Source: Glycomyces algeriensis (GTDB taxonomy: Bacteria; Actinomycetota; Actinomycetes; Mycobacteriales; Micromonosporaceae). Taken from it: a stretch of DNA of 64,000 nt. Numbering within the stretch: position 1 is the stretch's first letter; every line of letters starts with the position of its first letter. Made by a program: the position numbers and the translations under genes. The stretch covers positions 1 to 64,000 of the forward strand of contig NZ_JAPZVR010000017.1 of assembly GCF_027622855.1 (NCBI RefSeq). The letters are read 5' to 3'. Shown here piece by piece: positions 48,797-58,364 of this stretch. The notes beneath the pieces are model-generated. The model had not been told where the DNA came from. It did no database searches and saw nothing but the letters and a program-made list of their open reading frames with translations.

Positions 48797-50440
48797 ATGG
48801 GATTCGTAGACCTCTCGGGCGTGCGGTACGGCCTCAGCGATGGCACCACATTGTTCGATGAGGTGTCGTTCCGTGTCGGCGAAGGGGCGAAAGTCGCACT
48901 CATCGGCGCGAACGGCGCGGGCAAGACCACCCTGCTCAACATCGTCACCGGCATGCTGGCGCCGGACGCGGGCACGGTCGCGCACTCGGGCGGACTGGGC
49001 GTCATGCGCCAGCTCGTGGGCATGCGCGAAGGCGAACGGCCGCTGCGTCACCTCGCGGTGGACCTGGCGCCGCCGCCGGTGCGCGCCGTCGCCGCGCGGC
49101 TCGCGAAGGCCGAGGTCCGCATGGCCACCGCGGACGAGAAGGACCAGCTCGCGTACGCGCAGGCCCTCGCCGACTGGGGCGAGGCGGGCGGCTACGAGTT
49201 CGACGTGCTCTGCGACACAGTCGCGGTCGCGATTCTCGGCCAGTCCTGGGAAGCGGTCAAGAACCGTCCCCTCAGGACGCTCTCAGGCGGCGAGCAGAAG
49301 CGGTTCGCGCTCCAGCTGCTCCTGCAGGGCCGCGACGAGGTGCTGGTGCTCGACGAGCCGGACAACTTCCTCGACGTGCCCGCGAAACGCGAACTGGAGC
49401 AGGCGATCCGCGAGTCGGACAAGTCGATCCTGTTCGTCTCGCACGACCGCGAGGTGCTCGCGAACGCCGCGAGCTCGATCGTGACGCTCGAGGCCGGCAC
49501 GACCTGGACGCACGGCGGCGGGTTCGCGACCTGGCACGACGCCCGCGCGGCGCGCCACGAGCGGTTCGAGGAGCTGCGGCGGCGCTGGGACGAGGAGCAC
49601 AAGAAGCTGCGCGAGCTCATGCTCATGTACAAGAACAAGGCCGCGTACAACTCCGACATGGCCTCCCGGTACCGGGCCGCGCAGACGCGCCTCCAGAAGT
49701 TCGAGGAGGCCGGACCGCCGCCGGCGCCCCCGCGCGAGCAGGACATCCGCGTGAAGCTCGAGGGCGGGCGCACGGGCAAGCGGGCCGTGATCTGCGAGCA
49801 GCTGGAGCTGGAGGACCTGACGTTCCCGTTCGACCTGGAGGTCTGGTACGGCGACCGCGTGGCGGTGCTGGGCGCCAACGGGACCGGGAAGAGCCACTTC
49901 CTGCGACTGCTCGCGCAGGGCGGCTCCGACCCGGAAGCCGGGCTCGCCGCCAAGCGCAGCCTGGAGCCGGTGCGGCACAACGGGATCGCCCGGCTCGGCG
50001 CCCGCGTCTACCCCGGTCACTTCTCGCAGACCCATGAGCATCCGGAGTTCGACGGCCGCACCCTGCGCGAGATCCTCTGGGAGGGCGACGAGGACCGGCC
50101 CTCGCTCGACCGCTCGAAGGCCATGAGCGCGCTCAACCGCTATGAGCTCACTGCACAGTCCGAACAGGACTTCAAGACGCTCTCGGGCGGGCAGCAGGCG
50201 CGGTTCATGGTGCTCATGCTGGAGCTCTCGGGCGCGACCTGCCTGCTCCTGGACGAGCCCACCGACAACCTCGACCTCGCTTCGGCCGAGGCCCTCGAGC
50301 AGGGCCTGAAGGCCTTCGACGGCACCGTCCTCGCCGTCACCCACGACCGCTGGTTCACGCGCGGCTTCGACCGCTTCGTGCTGTTCCAGAACGACGGTGA
50401 AGTGATCGAGTCGGACGAGCCGGTCTGGGACGTGCGCTGA
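48797..50440 (+). CDS. ABC-F family ATPase
   Basis: A 547-aa soluble protein with two ABC ATPase domains and no membrane part. Domain 1 has IGANGAGKTTL, LSGGEQKRFAL and VLVLDEPDNFLDV; the linker has helical EELRRRWDEEHKKLREL; domain 2 has LGANGTGKSHF, LSGGQQARFMV and LLLDEPTDNLDL. ABC-F proteins act on the ribosome, some giving antibiotic resistance. The subgroup cannot be told without alignment. ATG 48797 is the family-like start (MGFVDLSGVRYGL). Confidence 0.92.
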   Translation: MGFVDLSGVRYGLSDGTTLFDEVSFRVGEGAKVALIGANGAGKTTLLNIVTGMLAPDAGTVAHSGGLGVMRQLVGMREGERPLRHLAVDLAPPPVRAVAARLAKAEVRMATADEKDQLAYAQALADWGEAGGYEFDVLCDTVAVAILGQSWEAVKNRPLRTLSGGEQKRFALQLLLQGRDEVLVLDEPDNFLDVPAKRELEQAIRESDKSILFVSHDREVLANAASSIVTLEAGTTWTHGGGFATWHDARAARHERFEELRRRWDEEHKKLRELMLMYKNKAAYNSDMASRYRAAQTRLQKFEEAGPPPAPPREQDIRVKLEGGRTGKRAVICEQLELEDLTFPFDLEVWYGDRVAVLGANGTGKSHFLRLLAQGGSDPEAGLAAKRSLEPVRHNGIARLGARVYPGHFSQTHEHPEFDGRTLREILWEGDEDRPSLDRSKAMSALNRYELTAQSEQDFKTLSGGQQARFMVLMLELSGATCLLLDEPTDNLDLASAEALEQGLKAFDGTVLAVTHDRWFTRGFDRFVLFQNDGEVIESDEPVWDVR

Positions 50441-50444
50441 TTAA

Positions 50445-50487
50445 GCGCGACCGGGACGCCGCTGGTGGAACGGCGACCCGGCCGCGC
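50445..50487 (+). terminator. Terminator of the ABC-F gene
   Basis: A 17-position stem with two mismatches (50445-50461 with 50471-50487) around ctggtggaa, starting 4 nt after the stop codon. No T-tract, as is common at this GC content. Confidence 0.7.
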
Positions 50488-50597
50488 GACTGTGCCCCCC
50501 GAAGACCGTGCCCCCTGAGGACCGTGCCCCGTGGGGGGGAACTGGACTGCGGCCCGGCAAGGGCACTGGCGTAGCAGCCCAGTACGAGCGGTGTGCG

Positions 50598-51824
50598 CTA
50601 CCAGTTGACGGGCAGCGTGTGGACCCCGTAGACGGCCATGTCGCTGCGCATCGGGATCTCCTCGGACGGCACGGCCAGCCGCAGCTCCGGGAACGCCTCG
50701 ATGAGCTTCGCGAACCCGATGCGCATCTCCACGCGCGCGAGCTGCTGGCCCACGCACTGGTGGACGCCGTGCCCGAAGGCCATGTGCCCCTGGGCGTCCC
50801 GGCCGAGGTCGAGCTCGCCGGGCCGCTCGTACTTGTGGGGGTCGCGGTTGGCGGCCTGGAGTACCACCGTGACGTGCTGGCCCGCCCGGATCAGCCGGCC
50901 GTCGATCTCGGCGTCCTCCTTCGCGATGCGCATGATCCCGTTGTGCGCCACCGAGAGGTACCGGAGCAGCTCCTCGACGGCGGCGGGCATGAGCTCGGGC
51001 TCGACCCGCAGCCGGGCCAGTTGGGCCGGGTGCTCGAGGAGCGCGAAGGTGCCCAGGGCGAGCATGTTCGCGGTGGTCTCGTGCCCGGCGACCAGGAGGA
51101 TCAGGGCGATCCCGGCGGCTTCGACCTCGTGGATGTCGGGGTCGGCGGCCAGGGCGCTGAGCATGTCGTCGCCCGGGTCGGCGCGCTTGGCCGGGACGAG
51201 CGACATGAGGTACCCGAACAGCTCGGCCATCGACTTGTTGCGCTCCTCGACCGAGCGGGAGAGGTCGAGCATGTCGGCCGAGTTCCGCTGGAACGCCTCC
51301 CGGTCGCCGTACGGGACACCGAGCATCTCGCAGATGACGAGCGACGGCACGGGGAGCGCGAACTCGCGCACCAGATCGGCGCCGGGCCCGGCCGCGCGCA
51401 GGGCATTGATGCGTTCGTCGACGATGTCCGCGATGCGCGGCTCCAGGTCCTTCATGCGCTTTACGGTGAAGACGCCGGTGACCTTGCGGCGCAGGCGGGT
51501 GTGCTCGGGCGGGTCGAAGAACAGGAAGAACCCGGGCGGGACCTGCTCGGAGATCGAGACGAACACGTGCGGGAGCTCGGTGGGCGAGTGGGTGAACCGC
51601 TCGCCGGTGGCGAAGCGCGGGTCGGCGAGGACCTTGCGGCCCTCGGCGTGCCCGGTGACGAGCCAGCCCTCGACGCCGTCGGGGTAGTACCTCATGGGGC
51701 GCAGCGGCTGCGCCTGCATGTCCATCAGCGCGGTGGGCGGGTCGTAGCGGGTCTCCCGCCGGTACGGCATGCCGTAGGGCGGGTCTTGCTCCGTTGCGAG
51801 GTCTTCTGAGCCTTCGACGGACAT
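50598..51824 (-). CDS. Cytochrome P450, copy 2
   Basis: A 408-aa class I P450, paralogue of the one at 45589-46848. The I-helix motif is LLVAGHETTANML, ExxR is EELLRYL, and the heme loop is FGHGVHQCVGQQLARVE. ATG 51824 (MSVEGSEDL) is chosen; a longer frame upstream is unlikely coding. No ferredoxin gene is adjacent, so it may share the one at 45388 or use another. It has no close regulator. Confidence 0.94.
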   Translation of the reverse strand: MSVEGSEDLATEQDPPYGMPYRRETRYDPPTALMDMQAQPLRPMRYYPDGVEGWLVTGHAEGRKVLADPRFATGERFTHSPTELPHVFVSISEQVPPGFFLFFDPPEHTRLRRKVTGVFTVKRMKDLEPRIADIVDERINALRAAGPGADLVREFALPVPSLVICEMLGVPYGDREAFQRNSADMLDLSRSVEERNKSMAELFGYLMSLVPAKRADPGDDMLSALAADPDIHEVEAAGIALILLVAGHETTANMLALGTFALLEHPAQLARLRVEPELMPAAVEELLRYLSVAHNGIMRIAKEDAEIDGRLIRAGQHVTVVLQAANRDPHKYERPGELDLGRDAQGHMAFGHGVHQCVGQQLARVEMRIGFAKLIEAFPELRLAVPSEEIPMRSDMAVYGVHTLPVNW

Positions 51825-52026
51825 GGGAACTCCAGGGAGTGCGGCAGCACGGTCGCCGAAGCCCCGACCGGTTGCGGCGCAGAGCATTCCCTTTGCGACG
51901 CCGCCGACCATGGCTTCGTGGTCCCCACCACATCGGAGCTTAAGGTCCAGCGCACCGGAACGCAACGGCTCCACCCGTTCCTGTCAGTAACCCGACACGG
52001 ATCGTGCGCACGCTTGTACCCGTGCC

Positions 52027-52854
52027 CTACGGGAGTTCGAGGAGCGCCTCGATGTACTGCGCGACCCCGTCGTCGTTGTTGCCCGCGGGGGCGATCTCGG
52101 ACGCGGCGGCCTGGACCCACGGGTGGCCGTTGGGCATCGCGACGGAGTGGCCGGCGGCCTCCATCATGCTCAGGTCGTTCGTGGCGTCACCGAAGACGAG
52201 CACGTCCGACCAGTCGATGCCGAACTTGTCGAGCACGACCTGGATCCCGGCGGCCTTGGTGACGCCTACCGGGCAGACCTCGAGCATGCCCACGCCGGAC
52301 TCGGTGACCGTGACGAGCGAGGGATCGATGACGTCCTTCGCGGCGACCAGCAGCTCAGGCCCGGTGTACTCGTCGGACACGAAGTAGCCCTTGACCATCG
52401 GCCCGGTGAAGGCGATCTCGCGAGGCGCGGTCTCCAGGGTCACGGCCGTCCACGGCCAGTCGGGCATGGGGTCGCCGGTGATGTGACGGGCGGGGTCGGC
52501 GGGCTCGGCGAGCGCCCGCACGGGTCCGACCTCGGCTTCGATCAGGCGCAGCGCCTCCAGGAGCACCGAGCCCTCGACGGAGCGGTCGGCGAGCTCGACG
52601 ACGGTGTCGTCGTAGCGGCATTCGTAGACGAACGCGCCCTGGCCGAGCACCAGGAAGTCGGCAGACGGGATGTCGTTGCGGCACAGATCGATGAGCCGCG
52701 GTCCGCGGCCGGTGGCTCCTACGAGGATGACGCCCGCGGCGGCGAGCCGCTTAAGCGCGGCCATGGTGCGCGGCGAGACCGTCTCGTCAGAGCGGACGAC
52801 GGTCCCGTCGAGGTCCGTCGCCACGAGCCGGGGTGCCCGGTCCAGTTGGATCAT
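52027..52854 (-). CDS. HAD-superfamily hydrolase (Cof type), copy 1
   Basis: A 275-aa Cof/IIB-type HAD phosphatase. The catalytic motif is VATDLDGTVVRSD near residue 12, motif II is ILVGATGRG, a Lys follows in VTKAAGIQVVL, and motif IV is VLVFGDATNDLSMM. The cap is of the C2b kind. The substrate is probably a sugar or cofactor phosphate. A related enzyme (52979-53866) lies just upstream on the same strand, so the two look like a tandem pair. Confidence 0.9.
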   Translation of the reverse strand: MIQLDRAPRLVATDLDGTVVRSDETVSPRTMAALKRLAAAGVILVGATGRGPRLIDLCRNDIPSADFLVLGQGAFVYECRYDDTVVELADRSVEGSVLLEALRLIEAEVGPVRALAEPADPARHITGDPMPDWPWTAVTLETAPREIAFTGPMVKGYFVSDEYTGPELLVAAKDVIDPSLVTVTESGVGMLEVCPVGVTKAAGIQVVLDKFGIDWSDVLVFGDATNDLSMMEAAGHSVAMPNGHPWVQAAASEIAPAGNNDDGVAQYIEALLELP

Positions 52855-52978
52855 GCGTCCTCCTTGGTCGTCTCGCTGCGGTCCGCCGTGCCGAGGGGCG
52901 CCGCCCGTGGGAATGACACTGCCACATCGGTCGATGCGGAGTCGCCGGCCCGCTTGGGCTCGCGCGGCGCGGCGGCCG

Positions 52979-53866
52979 TCAGAACCACCGCGACAGCACC
53001 TTCGCCACCCCGTCCTCCCACACCGAGGGGGCGACCTCGTCGGCTGCGGCCCGCACGTCCGGGGCCGCCTGACCCATCGCCACGGCCCAGCCCGCCCACG
53101 CGAACATCGTGAGGTCGTTGTGGGCGTCGCCGAAGACGACGGTGTCGGACGATGATACGCCGTAGTGGGCCGCGATACGGGCAATGCCGGTCGCCTTGCT
53201 GATCCCGGGGGGTCCGATGTCGACCCAGCCGTTGTAGCCGACCTCGACGTGGTAGTCGGCGGCGTCGAGGGACGCGCCGGCCGCGAGGCGCATCGCCTGC
53301 GGGCAGCGCACGGGCCCGCCGTAGGCGTTGGTGGAGTCGACGCGGGCGACCAGGCGCGGGGCCGGGCGCGAGACGAGCTCCTCGACGGTGATCTCCCCGG
53401 CCCAGCGGGCGGGGAAGTCGCGGCGGAAGCCCTTCGTGTGCCACCAGCCCTCGAGGTCCCACTCGACCGCGAACTCGACGGACGGGTTGGAATCGATGAG
53501 CGCTTCGACCGCGACGGCGGCGTCGACCGTGGCCTGGTGCGAGATCGCGCGGGCGCCGAGGTCGTACTCGCCGGCGCCGTGCGAGGCCGAGGCGAAGCCC
53601 TCGTCGAGCCCCAGGTCGTCGGCGGTGCGGACCGCGCCCCAGATGGCGCGGCCGGTGACGACGGCGACGGGCACTCCGGCGTCGCGCACGGCCTGGAGGG
53701 CGTCGATCACCGCGCGGCTGGGCCTGGTCGACGGCGTGCCGCCGCCGGGCTTGATGCTCTTGGTCTCGTGGTAGTCCACCACGGTGCCGTCGAGGTCGAC
53801 CGCCACCAGCTTCGGCGGCGTCCGGCGGGGCTCGGCGGGGGCGGGGGTCAGGGCGGTGTCTGGCAC
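52979..53866 (-). CDS. HAD-superfamily hydrolase (Cof type), copy 2
   Basis: A 295-aa Cof-type HAD phosphatase. The catalytic motif is LVAVDLDGTVVDYHETKS near residue 22, followed by VAVVTGRAIWG, a Lys in ISKATGIARIA and TVVFGDAHNDLTMFAWAG. It resembles copy 1 downstream in motif order, but the sequences between the motifs differ. The first 18 residues are Pro/Ala-rich and may be flexible. The substrate is unknown. Confidence 0.9.
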   Translation of the reverse strand: MPDTALTPAPAEPRRTPPKLVAVDLDGTVVDYHETKSIKPGGGTPSTRPSRAVIDALQAVRDAGVPVAVVTGRAIWGAVRTADDLGLDEGFASASHGAGEYDLGARAISHQATVDAAVAVEALIDSNPSVEFAVEWDLEGWWHTKGFRRDFPARWAGEITVEELVSRPAPRLVARVDSTNAYGGPVRCPQAMRLAAGASLDAADYHVEVGYNGWVDIGPPGISKATGIARIAAHYGVSSSDTVVFGDAHNDLTMFAWAGWAVAMGQAAPDVRAAADEVAPSVWEDGVAKVLSRWF

Positions 53867-53995
53867 GTCTCAACCGTATCCCCGCTTGGGTGAACGGCGG
53901 GGTACCGAGGGTTTGAACTCACGCCGCCGCGCTCATGAAAGCTGCAATCACACCAAACCCACCCACCGGGGCGGCTTGCGGCATACGGTTCGTCC

Positions 53996-54367
53996 ATGGG
54001 CGAGATCACGATCGAACGCGTCTACGACTACCGCGCGGACCCGCAGCGGGCCGGAGCGGTCTTCCTCGTCGACCGGCTGTGGCCGCGCGGCGTCAGCAAG
54101 GAGGACCTCGACGGGGTCACCTGGGCGCAGGACGCCGCGCCGTCGCCGAACCTGCGGATCTGGTTCGGCCACATGGCCGACCGCTTCGAGGAGTTCACCA
54201 GCCGCTACCGCAGCGAGCTCGACGGCCACCCCGAGCGCGCCGAACCCCTCCTGGAGGCGGCGAGGTCGGGCCCGGTGACCCTCCTCTACGCCGCCAAGGA
54301 CCCGGAAGTGAACCACGCCCTGGTCCTCAAGGCGTGGCTCGAAGAGCAGCAGTCCGAACCCGAATAG
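53996..54367 (+). CDS. DUF488 family protein
   Basis: A 123-aa protein with the DUF488 signatures ERVYDYRADPQRAGAVFLVDRLWPRGVSKEDL, LRIWFGHMADRFEEFTSRYR and VTLLYAAKDPEVNHALVLK. The length fits the short family form. The function is unknown. It is a single gene, divergent from the HAD pair and convergent with serS over a 250-bp gap. Confidence 0.9.
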   Translation: MGEITIERVYDYRADPQRAGAVFLVDRLWPRGVSKEDLDGVTWAQDAAPSPNLRIWFGHMADRFEEFTSRYRSELDGHPERAEPLLEAARSGPVTLLYAAKDPEVNHALVLKAWLEEQQSEPE

Positions 54368-54576
54368 CCTTCGATCCTGCCGGACCCCCGTGCCAGGGTT
54401 ATTGGCCGCGCCAATTGACGGCTCGCAAGCTTCGCCGAGACCGGGCCCGCAAGTTCGTAGGGGCTCCCGGCGAAAACCGACACTCCGAGGCTGTCGTACC
54501 CGTATGTCAGGGTTAATGACCGGGGGCCCGAAAATTGGTCGGGTCGCCAAAACAACCGGAAACTCCCGAAAGCACA

Positions 54577-54605
54577 CGGCCCGCCGGTCACAGACCGGCG
54601 GGCCG
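54577..54605 (-). terminator. Terminator of serS
   Basis: A perfect 12-bp stem, cggcccgccggt/accggcgggccg, with loop cacag, 16 bp beyond the serS stop. The gap from 54368 to 54576 shows no gene, only a degenerate repeat (cagggttattggccg and cagggttaatgaccg). Confidence 0.85.
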
Positions 54606-54621
54606 CTCACGTATCGCGCCG

Positions 54622-55878
54622 CTACTTCGGCTCGAGCACGTCCTTGCCGAGGAACGGCTGCAGCGCCTTCGGCACCGCCACCGAACCGTCCGGCCGCTGG
54701 TGGTTCTCGAGGATCGCCACGAGCCAGCGCGTGGTCGCCAGCGTCCCGTTCAGGGTCGCCGCCACCGCGTTCTTGCCCTGCTCGTCGCGGTACTTCACGT
54801 TGAGGCGCCGCGCCTGGAACGTGGTGCAGTTCGAGGTCGAGGTCAGCTCCCGGTAGCGGCCCTGGGTGGGCACCCACGCCTCGCAGTCGAACTTGCGCGA
54901 GGCCGAGGTGCCGAGGTCGCCGGCGGCGACGTCGATGACCCGGTAGGGCAGCTCCATCTTCTGCAGCATCTGCTCCTCATAGGACAGCAGCTTCTCGTGC
55001 TCGGCCGCGGCGTCCTCGGGCTTGCAGAACGAGAACATCTCGACCTTGTCGAACTGGTGCACCCGGATGATGCCCTTGGTGTCCTTGCCGTACGAACCGG
55101 CCTCGCGCCGGAAGCACGACGACCAGCCCGCGTACCGGCGCGGCGCGGTGAGCTCGCCGAGGTTCTCCCCCGAGTGGTACGCCGCGAGCGGCACCTCCGA
55201 GGTGCCCACGAGGTACATCTCGTCGCGTTCGAGGTAGTAGATCTCGTCGGCGTGCTCGCCGAGGAAACCGGTGCCCTCCATGGCCTCCGGGCGCACGAGC
55301 ACCGGCGGGATCATCGGGGTGAAGCCGGTCTCGACCGCCTGCTGGATGGCGAGGTTGAGCATGGCGAGCTGGAGCAGCGCGCCGTCGCCGGTGAGGTAGT
55401 AGAAGCGGGCGCCGGAGGTCTTCGCGCCCCGCTCGGTGTCGAGGAGGCCGAGGGCCGTGCCGATCTCGAGGTGGTCCTTCGGGTCCTCGAGCTCGGGCTT
55501 TTCGCCGACCTCGCGCAGCACGATGTAGTCGTCCTCGCCGCCGGCGGGGGCGCCCTCGGCGACCAGGTTGGGGATGGACTTCCCGGCCGCGTCGAACGCG
55601 GCGGCGGTCGCGGTCACCTTGAGCTCGGCGGCCTTGACCTCCTCCGAGAGGGTCTTGGTGCGGTCGAGCAGCGCCTGGCGCTCCTCGGCGGCGGCGCCGG
55701 CGATCCGCTTGCCGAGGCCCTTCTGCTCGGCGCGGAGCGTCTCGAAGGACTGGAGGGCACTGCGGTGGTCGGCGTCGGCGGAGAGGAGGGCGTCGACGGC
55801 CTCGACGGAGGCACCCCTCTTGCGCTGGCTGTCGCGGTAGGCGTCCGGGTCGTCTCGCAGTGCACGCAGATCAATCAC
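54622..55878 (-). CDS. serS: Seryl-tRNA synthetase
   Basis: A 418-aa class II synthetase. The N-terminal coiled-coil arm (about residues 10-100) binds tRNA-Ser. Motif 2 is [31 protein letters not shown] and motif 3 is [30 protein letters not shown]. Length is normal. It is divergent from the zincin gene with a gap of about 53 bp. No T-box-like leader is seen. Confidence 0.97.
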   Translation of the reverse strand: MIDLRALRDDPDAYRDSQRKRGASVEAVDALLSADADHRSALQSFETLRAEQKGLGKRIAGAAAEERQALLDRTKTLSEEVKAAELKVTATAAAFDAAGKSIPNLVAEGAPAGGEDDYIVLREVGEKPELEDPKDHLEIGTALGLLDTERGAKTSGARFYYLTGDGALLQLAMLNLAIQQAVETGFTPMIPPVLVRPEAMEGTGFLGEHADEIYYLERDEMYLVGTSEVPLAAYHSGENLGELTAPRRYAGWSSCFRREAGSYGKDTKGIIRVHQFDKVEMFSFCKPEDAAAEHEKLLSYEEQMLQKMELPYRVIDVAAGDLGTSASRKFDCEAWVPTQGRYRELTSTSNCTTFQARRLNVKYRDEQGKNAVAATLNGTLATTRWLVAILENHQRPDGSVAVPKALQPFLGKDVLEPK

Positions 55879-55931
55879 GTGACCAGATTACCGGCCAGCT
55901 CACCGCGGCCCCGAGCGCATATTGTGGGCGT

Positions 55932-56285
55932 GTGGCAGTCGATATGGGCGAGGCGGAATTCGAGGCGGCGGTGTCCGACGCGCTGGACGCGGTGCCGCAG
56001 GAGCTGATGGCGATGCTCGACAACGTCGTGATCCTGGTGGAGGAGGAGCCCGAGGGGCCCGAGAAGGAGCTGCTGGGGCTGTACCAGGGGACGGCGCTGA
56101 CGGACCGCGGCTGGGAGTACGGCGGGGTCCTGCCCGACACGATCACGATCTACCGGGGGCCGACGCTGCGGATGTGCGCGTCGGAGGAGGAAGTGGTCGA
56201 CGAGGTGGCTGTGACGGTGGTGCACGAGATCGCCCACCACTTCGGGATCGAGGAGGCCCGCCTCCACGAGCTCGGCTGGGGCTAG
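55932..56285 (+). CDS. Zincin-like metallopeptidase family protein
   Basis: A 117-aa protein of the small actinobacterial zincin family. The metal motif is VVHEIAHHFGIEEARLHELGW (HExxH plus distal His/Glu) near residue 96. The opening VAVDMGEAEFEAAVSDALDAVPQEL and LDNVVILVEEEP are typical. GTG 55932 is chosen to match family openings; ATG 55944 is an alternative. The substrate is unknown. It is commonly beside serS in actinobacteria, as far as I recall. Confidence 0.88.
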   Translation: MAVDMGEAEFEAAVSDALDAVPQELMAMLDNVVILVEEEPEGPEKELLGLYQGTALTDRGWEYGGVLPDTITIYRGPTLRMCASEEEVVDEVAVTVVHEIAHHFGIEEARLHELGWG

Positions 56286-56377
56286 AATCGCATCTGCGCC
56301 GATCCACTCGTAACAGCCGCGTAAATACGAGCCGCGAGGGCTCCTACACCTCGCATCCGCAAGGCTAGACTCACCGT

Positions 56378-56773
56378 GTGACGACGTTTCGCATCGGAGA
56401 GGCCGCCGAACTGCTCGGGGTCTCCGCCGACACGGTCAGGCGCTGGATCGACTCCGGCCGCCTCGCCGCCACCCGCGACGAGCAGGGGCAGCGGTCGATC
56501 CCGGGCGCCGACCTCGCCGCGTTCGCGCGCGAACGGGCCGCCGCCCCCGACACGGGAGCCGGATCGTCCTCAGCCCGGAACCGCCTGCGCGGCATCGTCA
56601 CCGCGATCACCAAAGACCAGGTCATGGCGCAAGTCGACCTGCAGGTCGGGCCGTTCCGGGTGGTCTCGCTGATGAGCCGCGAGGCGGTGGACGAACTCGG
56701 GCTCGAGGTCGGTTCGCTGGGAACCGCGGTCGTCAAGTCCACGAACGTGGTCGTCGAACGACCCGACCACTGA
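56378..56773 (+). CDS. HTH/TOBE molybdate-binding regulator
   Basis: A 131-aa protein. A MerR/excisionase-like helix-turn-helix (RIGEAAELLGVSADTVRRWIDSGRL) occupies residues 4-50, and a TOBE/Mop domain is in the C-terminal half (RNRLRGIVTAITKDQVMAQVDLQVGP). GTG 56378 is the start. It precedes modA by 14 bp and is co-directional with modABC, so it is likely a molybdate-responsive regulator or storage protein. Confidence 0.9.
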   Translation: MTTFRIGEAAELLGVSADTVRRWIDSGRLAATRDEQGQRSIPGADLAAFARERAAAPDTGAGSSSARNRLRGIVTAITKDQVMAQVDLQVGPFRVVSLMSREAVDELGLEVGSLGTAVVKSTNVVVERPDH

Positions 56774-56787
56774 GCCCAGGAGTCCGA

Positions 56788-57549
56788 TTGCGCACCGCCA
56801 CCGTCCGCCGCCCCCTCGCCGCCATCGCGGCACTCACCACCGCGCTCCTCACCCTCACCGCGTGCAGCCCGGAAGAGGACAAGGACAACGTCCTCACCGT
56901 CTTCGCCGCCGCCTCGCTCACCAAGGCCTTCAATCTGATCGCCGACCAGTTCGAGGAGGAGCACCCCGACAGCGGCATCGTGTTCAACTTCGCCGGGAGC
57001 TCCGCACTCGCAGCCCAGATCGCCGAAGGCGCACCCGGCGACGTCTTCGCCGCCGCCGATGAGACCACGATGGCCGCCGCGGTCGACGCGGGCACCGTCG
57101 CCGACCCCGAGGTCTTCGCCCGCAACCAGCTCGTCATCGCCGTCCCCGAGGGCAATCCGGACGGCGTCACCGGCCTCCAAGACCTCGCCGACCTCTCGGT
57201 CGCGGTCTGCGCCGAGGAGGTCCCCTGCGGCGCCGCCGCCCAGACCGTGATCGCGGCCTCCGGCGCTTCGATAACCCCGTCCACCTACGAGCCTGACGTC
57301 AAGGCCACGCTGGCGAAACTCGCGATGGGCGAAGCCGACGCCGCGCTGGTCTACCGCACCGATGTCAAAGCGGCCTGGGGCGGCGTCGACGGCGTCGAGT
57401 TCCCCGAGTCCGACTCAGCCGTCAACAACTACCCGATCGCGGTGCTGGACGAGGCCGAGAACCCCAACCTCGCGGCCGAGTTCATCGCCTACGTCCAGTC
57501 CGACGCCGGCCAGACGGTACTCGAGACCGCCGGGTTCCAGCACCCATGA
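56788..57549 (+). CDS. modA: Molybdate ABC transporter substrate-binding lipoprotein
   Basis: A 253-aa lipoprotein. The signal has lipobox LTAC at residues 23-26. The ModA motifs are VFAAASLTKAFNLI, FNFAGSSALAAQI and GAPGDVFAAADETTM; YPIAVL occurs late. It starts at TTG 56788, with CAGGAG upstream. It binds molybdate or tungstate outside the membrane. Its stop overlaps modB by 4 bp. Confidence 0.95.
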   Translation: MRTATVRRPLAAIAALTTALLTLTACSPEEDKDNVLTVFAAASLTKAFNLIADQFEEEHPDSGIVFNFAGSSALAAQIAEGAPGDVFAAADETTMAAAVDAGTVADPEVFARNQLVIAVPEGNPDGVTGLQDLADLSVAVCAEEVPCGAAAQTVIAASGASITPSTYEPDVKATLAKLAMGEADAALVYRTDVKAAWGGVDGVEFPESDSAVNNYPIAVLDEAENPNLAAEFIAYVQSDAGQTVLETAGFQHP

Positions 57550-58364
57550 CGCCGAGGAACGCCATGCCCGCCAAGCGAGCCCGCCGCCGCCGCGTCCCGG
57601 CCGCGCTGCTGGCACCCGCCGTGGTCGGCCTGGCGTTCCTCATCCTGCCGCTCCTGGGCCTGCTCGCCCGCGCCCCGTGGGCCGAGCTCCCCGCCCGCCT
57701 CGCCGAACCGGAAATGCTTGCGGCCCTGCAGCTCTCACTGTTCACCGCGACCGCCGCGACCGTGCTCTCACTGCTGTTCGGCATCCCGATCGCGTGGCTG
57801 CTCGCCCGCGGCGAGTTCCCCGGCCGCAGCATCCTGCGCGCCCTGGTGACCGTCCCACTCGTGCTCCCGCCGGTGGTGGGCGGCGTCGCGCTGCTGCTCG
57901 TGTTCGGCCGCAACGGGATCATCGGGTCGTGGCTCTACGAGCGGTTCGACATCACGATCCCGTTCACCACCACCGCAGTCGTGCTGGCGATGACCTTCGT
58001 GTCGATGCCCTTCCTGATCGTCTCGGTCGAAGGCGCCCTGCGCGGCGCCGACATCCGCTTCGAGGAGGCCGCCGCGACCCTCGGGGCGGGCCGGTGGACC
58101 GTGTTCACGCACGTCACCCTGCCGATGGTCGCGCCGGGCGTGCTCGCCGGCGCGGTCCTGTGCTGGGCGCGGGCGCTCGGCGAGTTCGGCGCGACGATCA
58201 CGTTCGCCGGGAACTTCTCGGGCCGCACCCAGACCATGCCCCTCGCGGTCTACCTTGCGCTGCAGACGGACCTGGAGGCCGCCATCGTGCTCAGCCTGAT
58301 CCTGCTCGCGGTGTCGGTGATCGTGCTGGCGTCGCTGCGCGACCGCTGGACGGCGGCCCCGTGA
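57546..58364 (+). CDS. modB: Molybdate ABC transporter permease
   Basis: A 272-aa permease with about six transmembrane helices. The EAA loop is RFEEAAATLGAGRWTVFTHVTLPMVAPGVLAG, near residues 168-200, and ARALGEFGATITFAGN follows, as in ModB. The ATG at 57546 overlaps the modA stop, and its own stop overlaps the modC GTG by 4 bp. Together they form the molybdate importer. Confidence 0.95.
   Translation: MTPRNAMPAKRARRRRVPAALLAPAVVGLAFLILPLLGLLARAPWAELPARLAEPEMLAALQLSLFTATAATVLSLLFGIPIAWLLARGEFPGRSILRALVTVPLVLPPVVGGVALLLVFGRNGIIGSWLYERFDITIPFTTTAVVLAMTFVSMPFLIVSVEGALRGADIRFEEAAATLGAGRWTVFTHVTLPMVAPGVLAGAVLCWARALGEFGATITFAGNFSGRTQTMPLAVYLALQTDLEAAIVLSLILLAVSVIVLASLRDRWTAAP

Noticed and set aside
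53784-54516. Alternative frames around the DUF488 gene
   Set aside because: They overlap a recognised DUF488 protein and have Arg/Ser-rich shadow composition.
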